From assembly GCF_900107605.1 (NCBI RefSeq), contig NZ_FNQJ01000016.1, forward strand, positions 1 to 64,000: DNA of 64,000 nucleotides, in the 5' to 3' direction. The stretch is from Acidovorax soli. Its GTDB lineage: Bacteria; Pseudomonadota; Gammaproteobacteria; Burkholderiales; Burkholderiaceae_C. Position numbers and translations under genes: made by a program. The notes under the pieces were generated by a model. The model saw only the letters and a list, made by a program, of their open reading frames with translations. It was not told the origin of the DNA and did no database searches. Positions 24,184-31,354 of the stretch are shown one piece after another (position 1 is the first letter of the stretch; each line of letters opens with the position of its first letter).

Positions 24184-24749
24184 GACTTGCCTCCGGCCTT
24201 GATTTTCGGTTGCGCGGCGGGTTCGCCGCCTCCCCCCAGAAGATACTCCCGCACCAATTCCCGCGCGCGATGCAGCCGGCTCTTGATCGCGGGGGCGTTC
24301 TCGTCGAGGCGCTCGGCGATCTCGGCGATGGTGAGCTCCTCGAAGTCGCGCAGCAGTATCACTTCGAGGTAGTGCGCTGGCAGGGACTCCAGGGCGTGCG
24401 CCAGGTCGATGCGAAGCGCGTCGTCCGAGCGGCAGGCGAGCTGCTGCTCTGCGATTTCCTCTTCGAGCGGCTCATGCCTGAACATCATGCGCTCGAGACG
24501 CCGGCACTCCCGTTTGATGACGACGAAGAGCCAGGAGGAGAAAGCGGCTGCGGCCTTCAGGCCCTTGACCTTGCGGGAGATCGTCAGCAGCGACTCTTGG
24601 ACGGCGTCGTCGACGTCGCTCGCGTGGCAGTGCCTGCGGGCGTAGCGCCGGGCGTCGGCCTGGCACACCGCCAAAAGGCGGCCGATGGCGGCCGGGTCGC
24701 CCGTTTGAGCGGCCAGGATGAGAGGCGTGTGGTCAGCCGCCGTTGCCAT
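24180..24749 (-). CDS. ECF-type RNA polymerase sigma factor
   Basis: 189 residues. Region 2: LIAAQTGDPAAIGRLLAVC, DVDDAVQESLLTISRKVKGL (the D-D-x-V-Q-E-x-L motif of sigma 2.2), AFSSWLFVVIKRECRRLER. Region 4: LAHALESLPAHYLEVILLRDFEELTIAEIAERLDENAPAIKSRLHRAREL, the sigma4 helix-turn-helix. The start at ATG 24749 is two bases after the stop of the DUF2892 gene. A promoter-like sequence in front of this operon recurs at two other sites nearby, so it probably controls itself and those units. No classical anti-sigma gene is seen. Confidence 0.9.
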   Translation of the reverse strand: MATAADHTPLILAAQTGDPAAIGRLLAVCQADARRYARRHCHASDVDDAVQESLLTISRKVKGLKAAAAFSSWLFVVIKRECRRLERMMFRHEPLEEEIAEQQLACRSDDALRIDLAHALESLPAHYLEVILLRDFEELTIAEIAERLDENAPAIKSRLHRARELVREYLLGGGGEPAAQPKIKAGGKS

Positions 24750-24751
24750 GC

Positions 24752-24958
24752 TCAATGCCCCTTGTCGAGTTTGCGGCCGACCATGGCGCACATCGGGCAG
24801 AAGCCCACCAGGCCGGTCATGGCGAGGACCGCGCCCATGGCCCCCGCGGCCATGGCCAAGGGCGAGCCCCAGCTCATGGCGGCGAAAGCCAGGGCCATCG
24901 CACCCATGACGAGGCGAAGGATGCGTTCCCACGAGGGGACATTTTTGACGTAGAACAT
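24752..24958 (-). CDS. DUF2892 small inner-membrane protein
   Basis: 68 residues with two membrane helices (about 14-34 and 38-55) and a short loop after the second helix containing GFCPMCAMVGRKL. DUF2892 proteins (like the YgaP membrane part) are small membrane proteins often linked to rhodanese, thiol or sulfide functions. The C-P-M-C pair may bind metal or form a disulfide. First gene of the ECF operon, two bases upstream of the sigma gene, so it may be the membrane partner that controls the sigma factor; this is inference. Confidence 0.8.
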   Translation of the reverse strand: MFYVKNVPSWERILRLVMGAMALAFAAMSWGSPLAMAAGAMGAVLAMTGLVGFCPMCAMVGRKLDKGH

Positions 24959-25001
24959 GGCGAGCTCCTTGGATAGTTTGTTTGAGGACGGTCCTCAGTG
25001 A

Positions 25002-25033
25002 CTAAGAGGAGGCGCCGCGCTGAAACGGTTCGC
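25002..25033 (-). promoter_or_regulatory. ECF promoter 1 (DUF2892-sigma operon)
   Basis: On the minus strand the 32-nt element begins GCGAACCG (25033) and ends CTCCTCTTAG (25002). It has the same length and the same ends as elements at 28819-28850 and 28969-29000. It ends 43 nt before the ATG at 24958. Upstream lies an A/T-rich GAAATAAAT, similar to an UP element and shared with promoter 2. Its place in front of a sigma gene suggests autoregulation. Confidence 0.65.
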
Positions 25034-25112
25034 GCGCCCGGCATTTATTTCACCGGCAGGCCATTTTCGCAAGTTGGTACTTGGGGCCGGCCAAGCCATC
25101 CTGGGGATGCGC

Positions 25113-25673
25113 TCAGGTGAGCTTGTAAGCGGCGAAGCGCTCGTCAACCTGTGTGCCGAAGGCGTGATTGGAGTAGTTGCTCAGGACCTTCACGGCGACG
25201 GCCAGGACGATGTAGAGGATCTGGCTTTCGGAAAAGCCCGCTTGCAGAAATGCATCGAGCTTGCCGCGTGACGGCTTGCCATTCGTGCGGACCAGGTCCT
25301 GTGTCAGCTCGTAGAGGGCGGCGAGCCTGGCGTCGGGGATCGGCTGGCCTTGGCGGATCGCCTCCAGGACCGGGCCGGGGACACCGGAGACCTTGTCGGC
25401 AATCATGCTGTGGGCGGCGGCGCAGTAGGTGCAGCCGTTGACCAGGCTCACGGCGAGGAACACGACCTCCTGCTCGGCAGGCGTGAAGCCCGACTCGCCC
25501 CTGAACTTGCCGTAGCCGCTCAGGTAGGTGTCCAGGATGGCCGGGGCATTTGCCATGTTGGCATACATGTTGGGGATGAAGCCGACCTGCTTGAGGGCGG
25601 TGTCGAGGATCTCCTTTTGGGGTCCTTGCGCTTGGGCATGGACGACGGAAGTCAGCGTCTTGAGATAGGCCAT
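25113..25673 (-). CDS. Carboxymuconolactone decarboxylase / AhpD-like peroxidase
   Basis: 186 residues. All-helical AhpD fold with the redox motif VNGCTYCAAAHSMIA (C-x-x-C...H), preceded by FTPAEQEVVFLAVSL. Enzymes of this family reduce peroxides or act on ring lactones; the CxxC-containing branch is peroxidase-like. It lies at the left end of a minus-strand run of stress and catabolic genes, 142 nt after the AraC gene. Redox chemistry would fit the neighbouring thiol regulon. Confidence 0.85.
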   Translation of the reverse strand: MAYLKTLTSVVHAQAQGPQKEILDTALKQVGFIPNMYANMANAPAILDTYLSGYGKFRGESGFTPAEQEVVFLAVSLVNGCTYCAAAHSMIADKVSGVPGPVLEAIRQGQPIPDARLAALYELTQDLVRTNGKPSRGKLDAFLQAGFSESQILYIVLAVAVKVLSNYSNHAFGTQVDERFAAYKLT

Positions 25674-25815
25674 GGGTTTTCTCCTGGGGATGGTGGGGCC
25701 ATCGCAGAGGGGTTTGCGATGGACTCGGCTTCATCGTAGGAGTGGAAGGGTCAACGAAGTTGACCGAGCGTCTCAATCGGATGTCCGGGCGTTCCGCCGT
25801 GCCACCTCAGCCGAA

Positions 25816-26682
25816 TCAGTCCGCCATTGCACGCTGTTTGAGCCACTCCGAGGGCGATTGGCCGAACTTGCGCAGGAAGGCGCGATGCAAGGCGCTGGAG
25901 CTCCCGTAGCCCACGTCCAGGGCGGCGGTTTTGGCGGGAACGCCTTTGGACAGCAAGCGCTGCGCGAGCATCAGCCGCCACGACGAGAGGTAATCGGCGG
26001 GCGTGGCGCCGGTGACGCGCCGGAAGTGCTCGGCGAACCGCGCCCGCGACATGCCGGCTTGCGCCGCCAGCGAGCTCAAATCCCAAGAGCCCGAAGGACT
26101 CTGATGGATCGCGTCCAGTGCCTTGGCAAGCCTGGGGTCGGCCATGCCCGCGAGCGCGCCGCCCGAGACTTGCCCGCGCTCGATGCAATGCCTCAGCATG
26201 CGGATTGTCAGGACCTCGCAGAGCCGGTCGAGCACGGCTTGGCGACCGCTGCCCGCGCCGAACGCTTCAGAGAACATCAGCTCCAGGATCGGCTCTAGGC
26301 CTGGGCAGCCGTCGATCTCGATCAGCACCAGGTCGGGAAGGGAGTCGGAGATGGGGTTGCGCCCGCCCGCGCCCGTCAGCACCGTGGCGCAGACCACGTC
26401 GGCACCTTCGCGCTCGTTGGCCACCAGGCGGTGGCGCTCGGGGCGCGGCAGGTAGATCAGCGAGGGCCGCTCGATGAATACGTCGGGCTTTCCTGCGTTT
26501 ACCAGGTTGACCGGGCCCCGCCTGACCACATGCAGGTGGCCCCGCTGCTCGTCGCGCTTGAAATCGTGCAGGCCGCAGATGTTGCCCGTGTAGAAAACGC
26601 CCGCGCGGAGGGCGAATTGAGAGAGGAGCCGGTCCAGGGGATCGCCCACAAGAGCGGCCTCCTCAGGCGGGTTGCGTCGCAT
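25816..26682 (-). CDS. AraC-family transcription regulator with cupin-like sensor
   Basis: 288 residues. N-terminal cupin_6-type region (HLHVVRRGPVNLVN, PSLIYLPRPERHRL, VCATVLTGAGGRNP), C-terminal double helix-turn-helix (~190-285): WDLSSLAAQAGMSRARFAEHFRRVTGATPADYLSSWRL and VPAKTAALDVGYGSSSALHRAFLRKFGQSPSEW. The start is ATG 26682, 19 nt after the stop of the secreted-protein gene; an in-frame extension into that gene has no family match. Regulators of this subgroup often respond to aldehydes or small organics and control adjacent oxidoreductases. Confidence 0.88.
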   Translation of the reverse strand: MRRNPPEEAALVGDPLDRLLSQFALRAGVFYTGNICGLHDFKRDEQRGHLHVVRRGPVNLVNAGKPDVFIERPSLIYLPRPERHRLVANEREGADVVCATVLTGAGGRNPISDSLPDLVLIEIDGCPGLEPILELMFSEAFGAGSGRQAVLDRLCEVLTIRMLRHCIERGQVSGGALAGMADPRLAKALDAIHQSPSGSWDLSSLAAQAGMSRARFAEHFRRVTGATPADYLSSWRLMLAQRLLSKGVPAKTAALDVGYGSSSALHRAFLRKFGQSPSEWLKQRAMAD

Positions 26683-26701
26683 GCTCGCCCTGCCTTGAAA
26701 T

Positions 26702-27217
26702 TCAATTCGCCTGGGGAACCATCTGGCCGTCCAGGATGAAGATGCGGTCGGTGGGGTTGGCTGCCTTGATGTGGAGGGTGCCGGCGCCTTTGAGGCCCTT
26801 GAACGCGCCCGTGCCGGAGACGACTTCCCAGAACCCGTTGTCGTTGATCTGGGGCTTGCCGTCCTTGGCAGGAAGGAAGACGGCCCGCACGGTCCACTTG
26901 ATGTAGGCGACGTTGCCTTCGCCCTTGGTGGCCACCAGGTAGCCGCTGGGGTCTCCAGCCACGCCCGGGATGATGTCGTGGCGGCCAAATTCGACGATCT
27001 GGGCGCCGTCGAGCAGGCCTGAGCCAGCGGCCGTGCCTTCGCGGCGAACCATCAGCACGAAGTGGCCCGAGCCATCCTTGAAGTCGAGCTGAATCTGCTC
27101 TTTGGGGACCATGGTGGCTTGCACGCTGAGCGGATCGGCCATGGCAGCCGAGCCGACAAGCATGCTCGCCGCGAGAAGACTGGCACTGGCGATTGCGCGA
27201 GGGAGAGAGACTGTCAT
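26702..27217 (-). CDS. Secreted beta-barrel protein (allene oxide cyclase/dirigent-like)
   Basis: 171 residues with a clear signal peptide (SLPRAIASASLLAASMLVGSAAMA). The mature part is beta-rich, with NGFWEVVSGTGAFKGLKGAGTLHIK, the G-x-G-x-F-x-G-x-x-G-x-G pattern seen in AOC-barrel/dirigent-like periplasmic proteins. No catalytic residues evident. A good AAAGGAAAT site precedes ATG 27217. It lies between a HAD hydrolase and an AraC regulator in a closely spaced minus-strand unit. Role unknown. Confidence 0.65.
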   Translation of the reverse strand: MTVSLPRAIASASLLAASMLVGSAAMADPLSVQATMVPKEQIQLDFKDGSGHFVLMVRREGTAAGSGLLDGAQIVEFGRHDIIPGVAGDPSGYLVATKGEGNVAYIKWTVRAVFLPAKDGKPQINDNGFWEVVSGTGAFKGLKGAGTLHIKAANPTDRIFILDGQMVPQAN

Positions 27218-27270
27218 TGGATTTCCTTTGGATGTGTTAGGGGTCAGCAAACCTGTATTCAGGCAATGTT

Positions 27271-27999
27271 TCAAGACGGAGCGGGTTTTGCTTTTGGGGG
27301 AGCGATGGCCCGCACAGTCTCGGCAAGCTCGTCAAATGTGTCGAAGACGTAATCGCAATCGGGATGCGGAGTCGGGTCCGGCGGGGGCTCGCAACCCCAC
27401 TCCTCGGGTCTGCGGACGAAGGCGGTCTTGAAGCCGCATGCGCGCGCCGCGTTGAGGTCGAAGTTGTGACAAGCGACCATGAGGATGTCGGAAGGATCCA
27501 TCGCGAGCCATTTGGCCGCTTGCCGGTAGGCCCTGGGGTCGGGCTTGTAGTAGCCGATGGCTTCGCAGGAGAGGACGGCGTCCCATGCGATGCCGTTGAG
27601 CCGCGACACATCCACCACCAGCGACAGCGGGAGCATGGTGAAGGAGATCGCGGGGATGATGCTGCGGATCTCGCGCAAGGGCGCGGCGAAATCGGGCCAG
27701 GTCGAAAGCCTGTGCCAGGTGTTCGCGATCCACGCCCGATCGGCTGGCGAAAACACGGACAGGCCGTTGGCGTTCAGGAGCTCTTCCAGCGCGTGGACGT
27801 GGACGTCGTCCATGTTGAATGCGGGTTGGACTTGGCCGACGATCCTCTTCATCGCGAGACGCCGATACTGGTTGGTCAACACGCCCCAGTCCCGCTCCTC
27901 ACCATGCGCGCGACCCACCACGGCCAGCGCGTCGCGGATGCCGGTGTGCCAATCCAGCACGGTTCCGCCGGTATCGAAGGTTGCTGCTTTGATGGCCAT
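27271..27999 (-). CDS. HAD-superfamily hydrolase, haloacid dehalogenase type II-like
   Basis: 242 residues. Motif I FDTGGTVLDWH (nucleophile Asp in F-D-x-G-G-T), motif II around AISFTMLPLSLV (normally S/T-N; here T-M, so altered), motif III Lys in GYYKPDPRAYRQA, motif IV MVACHNFDLNAARACGF. Overall arrangement matches 2-haloacid dehalogenases. Atypical residues leave the substrate open. Lies 21 nt downstream of the thioredoxin/CcdA remnant and may share the ECF-driven transcript of the cytochrome gene. Confidence 0.8.
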   Translation of the reverse strand: MAIKAATFDTGGTVLDWHTGIRDALAVVGRAHGEERDWGVLTNQYRRLAMKRIVGQVQPAFNMDDVHVHALEELLNANGLSVFSPADRAWIANTWHRLSTWPDFAAPLREIRSIIPAISFTMLPLSLVVDVSRLNGIAWDAVLSCEAIGYYKPDPRAYRQAAKWLAMDPSDILMVACHNFDLNAARACGFKTAFVRRPEEWGCEPPPDPTPHPDCDYVFDTFDELAETVRAIAPPKAKPAPS

Positions 28000-28020
28000 A
28001 AAGATCCCAGGAAATCAGGG

Positions 28021-28349
28021 TTAGAAACGAGTGGTCCATTGCGTGAGCCAGGCCGGTGCATGATCCACCAGCCAGGTTTCGATGGGCTTGTCCGCCCCGG
28101 ACAGGATCATCGCGGCCAAGGCAATCATGATGCCTCCCATGATCGTCTTGCCAGCCTTGCCGGCCTGCATGAGCGTTCCGCGCATCGCGCCATCGCGCCG
28201 CGCCCTACGTAGGCCAGCGCCACCGCGGGCAGCGCGGCACCGATGAGCTTGTCGAACTCGGCTTGGGTGTAGTGCTTGATCTCGCCGGCCGCGGCGATCA
28301 ATGCGACGGCGGAGAGGGCGAGGATGGCGGCGGCCTGGGCGAGCTTCAT
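28021..28349 (-). pseudogene. Fused remnant: thioredoxin N-terminus joined to CcdA C-terminus
   Basis: Starts as MKLAQAAAILALSAVALIAAA (signal peptide) and GEIKHYTQAEFDKLI, the beginning of an exported thioredoxin, then without the CxxC core passes into LPAVALAYVGRGAM, the penultimate helix region of a CcdA/DsbD-type membrane protein. One base later the frame must shift to read GTLMQAGKAGKTIMGGIMIALAAMIL...DKPIETWLVDHAPAWLT to a TAA at 28021. An internal deletion has removed the thioredoxin active site and most of ccdA. Sits 17 nt after the cytochrome c gene. Confidence 0.75.
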
Positions 28350-28366
28350 GGGAAGCTTCTTGGCGC

Positions 28367-28792
28367 TTACTTGGATGGTTTGAAGGTTTTTTGCAGCGAC
28401 GCGGTGTAGGCCGTCAAGGCCGCCAGCTCCTTGGAGTCCCAAGGCAGCGGCTTGGCGGCCATCGGCATGACCATGCAGCCCTGGACCATTTCGTCGAGAT
28501 GGACGGTCTTGCGGCCGAACTGGTCCCGGGCCATGGCGACCGTGTGGGGATAGGGCTTGGCAAAGCTCACCTGGAACGCGCCATGGTTGGCGTGGCAGCT
28601 CGCGCAACTCATGCCGTTGGTGGAGAGCTTGGTGTCGTTGAAGAGCTTTTCTCCCAGCGCCACGTCGCCCGCCTTGGGCTGGTAGCCGGGCGGGCGAGTG
28701 ATTTGAGCTCCCGGGTCGCCGGCCGCGAGGGCGGTCGAGGCGGCGAGGGCGCCCAGCAGCGAGCAGAGCAGGATGGAAGCGAGCTTTTTCAT
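28367..28792 (-). CDS. Periplasmic c-type cytochrome
   Basis: 141 residues: signal peptide (KKLASILLCSLLGALAASTALA), one heme-binding site MSCASCHANHGAF, and a distal Met likely in MVMPMAAKPLPWDSKELAALTAYTASL, the typical class I cytochrome C-terminal helix. It carries electrons in the periplasm. The start is ATG 28792; a promoter element shared with the sigma operon ends 27 nt upstream. First gene of a unit with the thioredoxin/CcdA remnant and HAD gene. Confidence 0.85.
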   Translation of the reverse strand: MKKLASILLCSLLGALAASTALAAGDPGAQITRPPGYQPKAGDVALGEKLFNDTKLSTNGMSCASCHANHGAFQVSFAKPYPHTVAMARDQFGRKTVHLDEMVQGCMVMPMAAKPLPWDSKELAALTAYTASLQKTFKPSK

Positions 28793-28818
28793 GGTGGTTC
28801 CTTGGAGTGTGTTTGGCT

Positions 28819-28850
28819 CTAAGAGGGGCCAGGGCGGCAAAAGGGTTCGC
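28819..28850 (-). promoter_or_regulatory. ECF promoter 2 (cytochrome c operon)
   Basis: Minus strand, 32 nt from GCGAACCC (28850) to CCCCTCTTAG (28819), same length and ends as promoters 1 and 3. It is preceded by GAAATATTTC, like the UP-type A/T tract of promoter 1. It ends 27 nt before the cytochrome ATG. Confidence 0.65.
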
Positions 28851-28968
28851 GGCCGGAGAAATATTTCTTTTGAACCGCCCCGTCGACTGGATCGGCGGCT
28901 CGAGGATCGCTCTGAGCGCGCTGCCGCTGCGGCTGTTTCCGTGGCCTGCCAACTATTTTTGAGTTCCC

Positions 28969-29000
28969 GCGAATCCGATCGCGGCCGGGACCCCTCTTAG
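28969..29000 (+). promoter_or_regulatory. ECF promoter 3 (Cys-rich peptide operon)
   Basis: Plus strand, 32 nt from GCGAATCC to CCCCTCTTAG, 46 nt before the ATG of the Cys-rich peptide gene. A/T tract AACTATTTTTGA lies just upstream. The three elements agree at both ends while the centres differ, which is what a -35/-10 pair looks like. Confidence 0.65.
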
Positions 29001-29046
29001 CCTCCGAGGATCGTCCTCGCCACCGAAACCAACCCAAGGACTGGAT

Positions 29047-29277
29047 ATGAAGACAAGCTTGAAATTGACCCTGGCGGCGCTGACCGCCGCGACCCTGGCG
29101 CTGCCCGCCGCGGCCCAAGACAGGAAGGAAGGCGCCAAGTGCGCGCCCCAGGCCGGCCTGTCCAAGTGCGCTCCGAAGTGCGGCGCGAAAAAGTGCGCGC
29201 CCAAGAAGAACGCCGCGAAATGCGGCGCCAAGAAGTGCGCTCCGAAATGCGGCGCGAAGTGCGCGCCCAAGAGCTGA
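29047..29277 (+). CDS. Exported Lys/Cys-repeat peptide (8 Cys)
   Basis: 76 residues. Signal peptide MKTSLKLTLAALTAATLA ending LPAAAQD, then a low-complexity mature part built from KCAP and KCGA units (KCAPKCGAKKCAPKKNAAKC and so on) with eight cysteines, many lysines and no aromatic residue. It looks like a metal-binding peptide or the precursor of a modified peptide; it recalls the Cys-rich bufferin-type exported peptides of copper-stress regulons, but I see no DUF692 (MNIO) enzyme here. It is followed after 5 nt by the DUF6969-like gene and preceded by ECF promoter 3. Confidence 0.75.
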   Translation: MKTSLKLTLAALTAATLALPAAAQDRKEGAKCAPQAGLSKCAPKCGAKKCAPKKNAAKCGAKKCAPKCGAKCAPKS

Positions 29278-29282
29278 GCGAG

Positions 29283-30014
29283 ATGTCCGCGGGCCGGCGC
29301 TCCAACGGGCGCTTGTCAAATGATCCCGGCGCTGGCCCACGCCTGCTTGCGGTCTATGGAGCCTTGGCAGAGCGGGGGGAGCATCTGTTGGGCGGCTTGC
29401 TTGGAGGCGCGCTCCCGAAGCAATGGAGCCACTACCCTGAGGACGACGCGATCGACGCGGGCCGCGGCTACCAGTGGTTCTACCACTCGCACAGCCCCGA
29501 GGACCGCCCCGGCGCCATCGAGCATGGGCACATCCATCTCTTTGCCAGGCGTCCGCTGTGGGGGCGGAGGCTGCAATCGCGCTCCGAAAAGGCGTTTGCG
29601 CGGCTCTGCGGGCAGCCGGCCTCGGACGCGCACACGCGACACCTGCTAGCCATCGGCTTCGACGCCAAGGGCCTGCCCATATCGCTATTCACGGTCAACA
29701 GTTGGGTGACGGGGGATCTGATGCTGGGATCCGACCTCACGGTCGAGCTGCTGGCGTCGATGCAGCTTGAAACGGGCCACCCGGAGATAGACGCGGTGAT
29801 CGAATCGACTGTCCGCATGTGCCTGCCTGAGATCGCCCATCTGGTGTCGGCGCGGGATGAAGCTTTGGTGCTTCACGCAGGTCCGGACAAGCTCAACGCC
29901 CGGTCCTTGGAGTTGCTCTCGGAGCTGGCCGTCGACCTCGACGCGAAGCTGCGCATCGCTGTTTGCTCCAGGAAAACCATGGTGCATGCGGGTTTTCGAG
30001 GCATGCGCTCTTGA
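29283..30014 (+). CDS. DUF6969-like protein, partner of the Cys-rich peptide
   Basis: 243 residues, soluble. A conserved-looking His cluster YHSHSPEDRPGAIEHGHIHLF (the E-H-G-H-x-H segment, about residues 65-85) could bind metal; later SLFTVNSWVTGDLML and a helical C-terminus. From memory this resembles DUF6969; I cannot confirm by search. ATG 29283 is 5 nt after the peptide gene stop, so the two are coupled; a processing or modifying role for the peptide is a natural hypothesis. The last ten codons and the flank are duplicated at 22674-22721. Confidence 0.65.
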   Translation: MSAGRRSNGRLSNDPGAGPRLLAVYGALAERGEHLLGGLLGGALPKQWSHYPEDDAIDAGRGYQWFYHSHSPEDRPGAIEHGHIHLFARRPLWGRRLQSRSEKAFARLCGQPASDAHTRHLLAIGFDAKGLPISLFTVNSWVTGDLMLGSDLTVELLASMQLETGHPEIDAVIESTVRMCLPEIAHLVSARDEALVLHAGPDKLNARSLELLSELAVDLDAKLRIAVCSRKTMVHAGFRGMRS

Positions 30015-30032
30015 TGCGCCATCATGGGGGTG
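29985..30032 (+). repeat. Attachment-site-like repeat, right copy
   Basis: Pairs with 22674-22721. It covers the last ten codons of the DUF6969-like gene and continues 18 nt beyond the stop; the non-coding part (30012-30032) is the best conserved, 20 of 21 bases. After it the sequence changes to chromosomal content, so this is a plausible island boundary. Confidence 0.55.
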
Positions 30033-30132
30033 GTGGCGTAGTCCAGGCGCAATGTTTCAGACGACAACTGTTTTTCTGAGAAACGCCATGGCATGGGTTT
30101 ACAGGCAGCGTAGCTTCGAGACCAAAATGCCG

Positions 30133-30164
30133 AAAGCCGCCGTGTTGCGAGCATCGGCGGCTTT
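30133..30164. terminator. Terminator at the island/chromosome junction
   Basis: AAAGCCGCCG (30133-30142) and CGGCGGCTTT (30155-30164) form a perfect 10-bp stem with a 12-nt loop and A/T ends on both sides, so it can act on either strand, most usefully for suhB (minus). The rest of 30033-30251 shows no gene. Confidence 0.75.
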
Positions 30165-30251
30165 CTTGCCAGGGTCCTGTGCGAAGGAGCTATGGCTCCC
30201 CGCGATTGAGCACGGCTCGTCGCGAGCGTGGCTTCTCGGTGCGAAGGCGGG

Positions 30252-31190
30252 TCAGAACGGCGCGTCTTCGCCCTTGGCTGCGTCGGCCTGTGGGGTGGCA
30301 GATTCTGCCGTGTCCGCAGCGCCATCTGCTTCCTGGGTGTCGGTGGCAGCCGCCTGGCGCACGGCGGCCTTGTCACCCGCGCTCGCAAACTTGCTGTATT
30401 TGCCCAGGATGGGCACCAGCTGGCCGTAGATGCGCGGGTTGCCGGCCAGGCATTCGCGCTGCTCCAGAAAGTCGGCCTCACCTGTGAAATTGCCCACCAG
30501 GCCGCCGGCTTCCGTCACCAGCAGCGAGCCCGCCGCCACATCCCAGATCGACAGGCCGGTTTCAAAGAATCCATCGGTGAAACCCGCGGCAACGTAGGCC
30601 AGGTCCAGCGCGGCAGCGCCGGGACGGCGCAGGCCCGCGGTGCGCTGCATCACGTCGCTCATCATGGCCAGGTAGCTCTTGAAGTTGTCGCCCGGGCGGA
30701 AAGGAAAGCCGGTGGAGATCAGGCAGTCCTTGAGCTGGGTGCGCTTGCTCACGCGGATGCGGCGCTCGTTCAGGTAGGCGCCGCGGCCCTTGGTGGCCGT
30801 GAACAGGTCATTGCGCGAGGGGTCGTAAATCACGGCCTGCTCGATCTTGCCCTTCACGGCCAGCGCAATGCTGACGCAATAGACGGGAAAGCCATGGATG
30901 AAGTTGGTGGTGCCGTCCAGCGGGTCGATGATCCAGACGAACTCGGAATCCTTGGCGCCGTATTCGGTGCCCGATTCTTCGGCCAGGATGCCGTGGCCGG
31001 GGTAGGCCGTGAGCAGCGTCTCGATGATGATCTTTTCGGACGCGTGGTCCACTTCGGTCACGAAGTCGTTGATCTGCTTTTGCGAGATCCGCACCGATTC
31101 CACGTCCAGGGCCGCGCGGTTGATGATGGCGCCGGCGGCGCGTGCGGCCTTGATGGCCACGTTGAGCATGGGGTGCAGGGTGGACGACAT
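30252..31190 (-). CDS. suhB: SuhB, inositol-1-monophosphatase / antitermination factor
   Basis: 312 residues, family core plus an Ala/Asp-rich C-terminal tail (about 265-312). Motifs: [38 protein letters not shown] (metal-binding D-P-L-D-G-T) and the second motif [17 protein letters not shown]. SuhB dephosphorylates inositol phosphates and in E. coli acts with NusA in rRNA antitermination. The start ATG 31190 ([20 protein letters not shown]) matches the family. Divergent from nothing close; first clear core gene. Confidence 0.92.
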   Translation of the reverse strand: MSSTLHPMLNVAIKAARAAGAIINRAALDVESVRISQKQINDFVTEVDHASEKIIIETLLTAYPGHGILAEESGTEYGAKDSEFVWIIDPLDGTTNFIHGFPVYCVSIALAVKGKIEQAVIYDPSRNDLFTATKGRGAYLNERRIRVSKRTQLKDCLISTGFPFRPGDNFKSYLAMMSDVMQRTAGLRRPGAAALDLAYVAAGFTDGFFETGLSIWDVAAGSLLVTEAGGLVGNFTGEADFLEQRECLAGNPRIYGQLVPILGKYSKFASAGDKAAVRQAAATDTQEADGAADTAESATPQADAAKGEDAPF

Positions 31191-31354
31191 AAATTGTGGG
31201 TGAAGGACAGGGGCCTTGGGACAAGGCGTGGACCGGCGATGCGGCGGCAAGGGGAAGGATTCTACCCGCTGCACCCAAAAACCGCTGGGCGCGGGGCGGG
31301 TACCAGGCTGCGGGGGCTCATCCATCTCCGCCATCCCGCAGATTCAGCGGCGCT

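Noticed and set aside
26682-26988. N-terminal extension of the AraC regulator
   Set aside because: The extra ~100 codons lie within the secreted-protein gene in another frame; the family N-terminus starts at ATG 26682.
29139-29282. Upstream in-frame extension of the DUF6969-like protein
   Set aside because: It lies inside the Cys-rich peptide gene in another frame and encodes an Arg/Glu-rich artefact; ATG 29283 is the sensible start.
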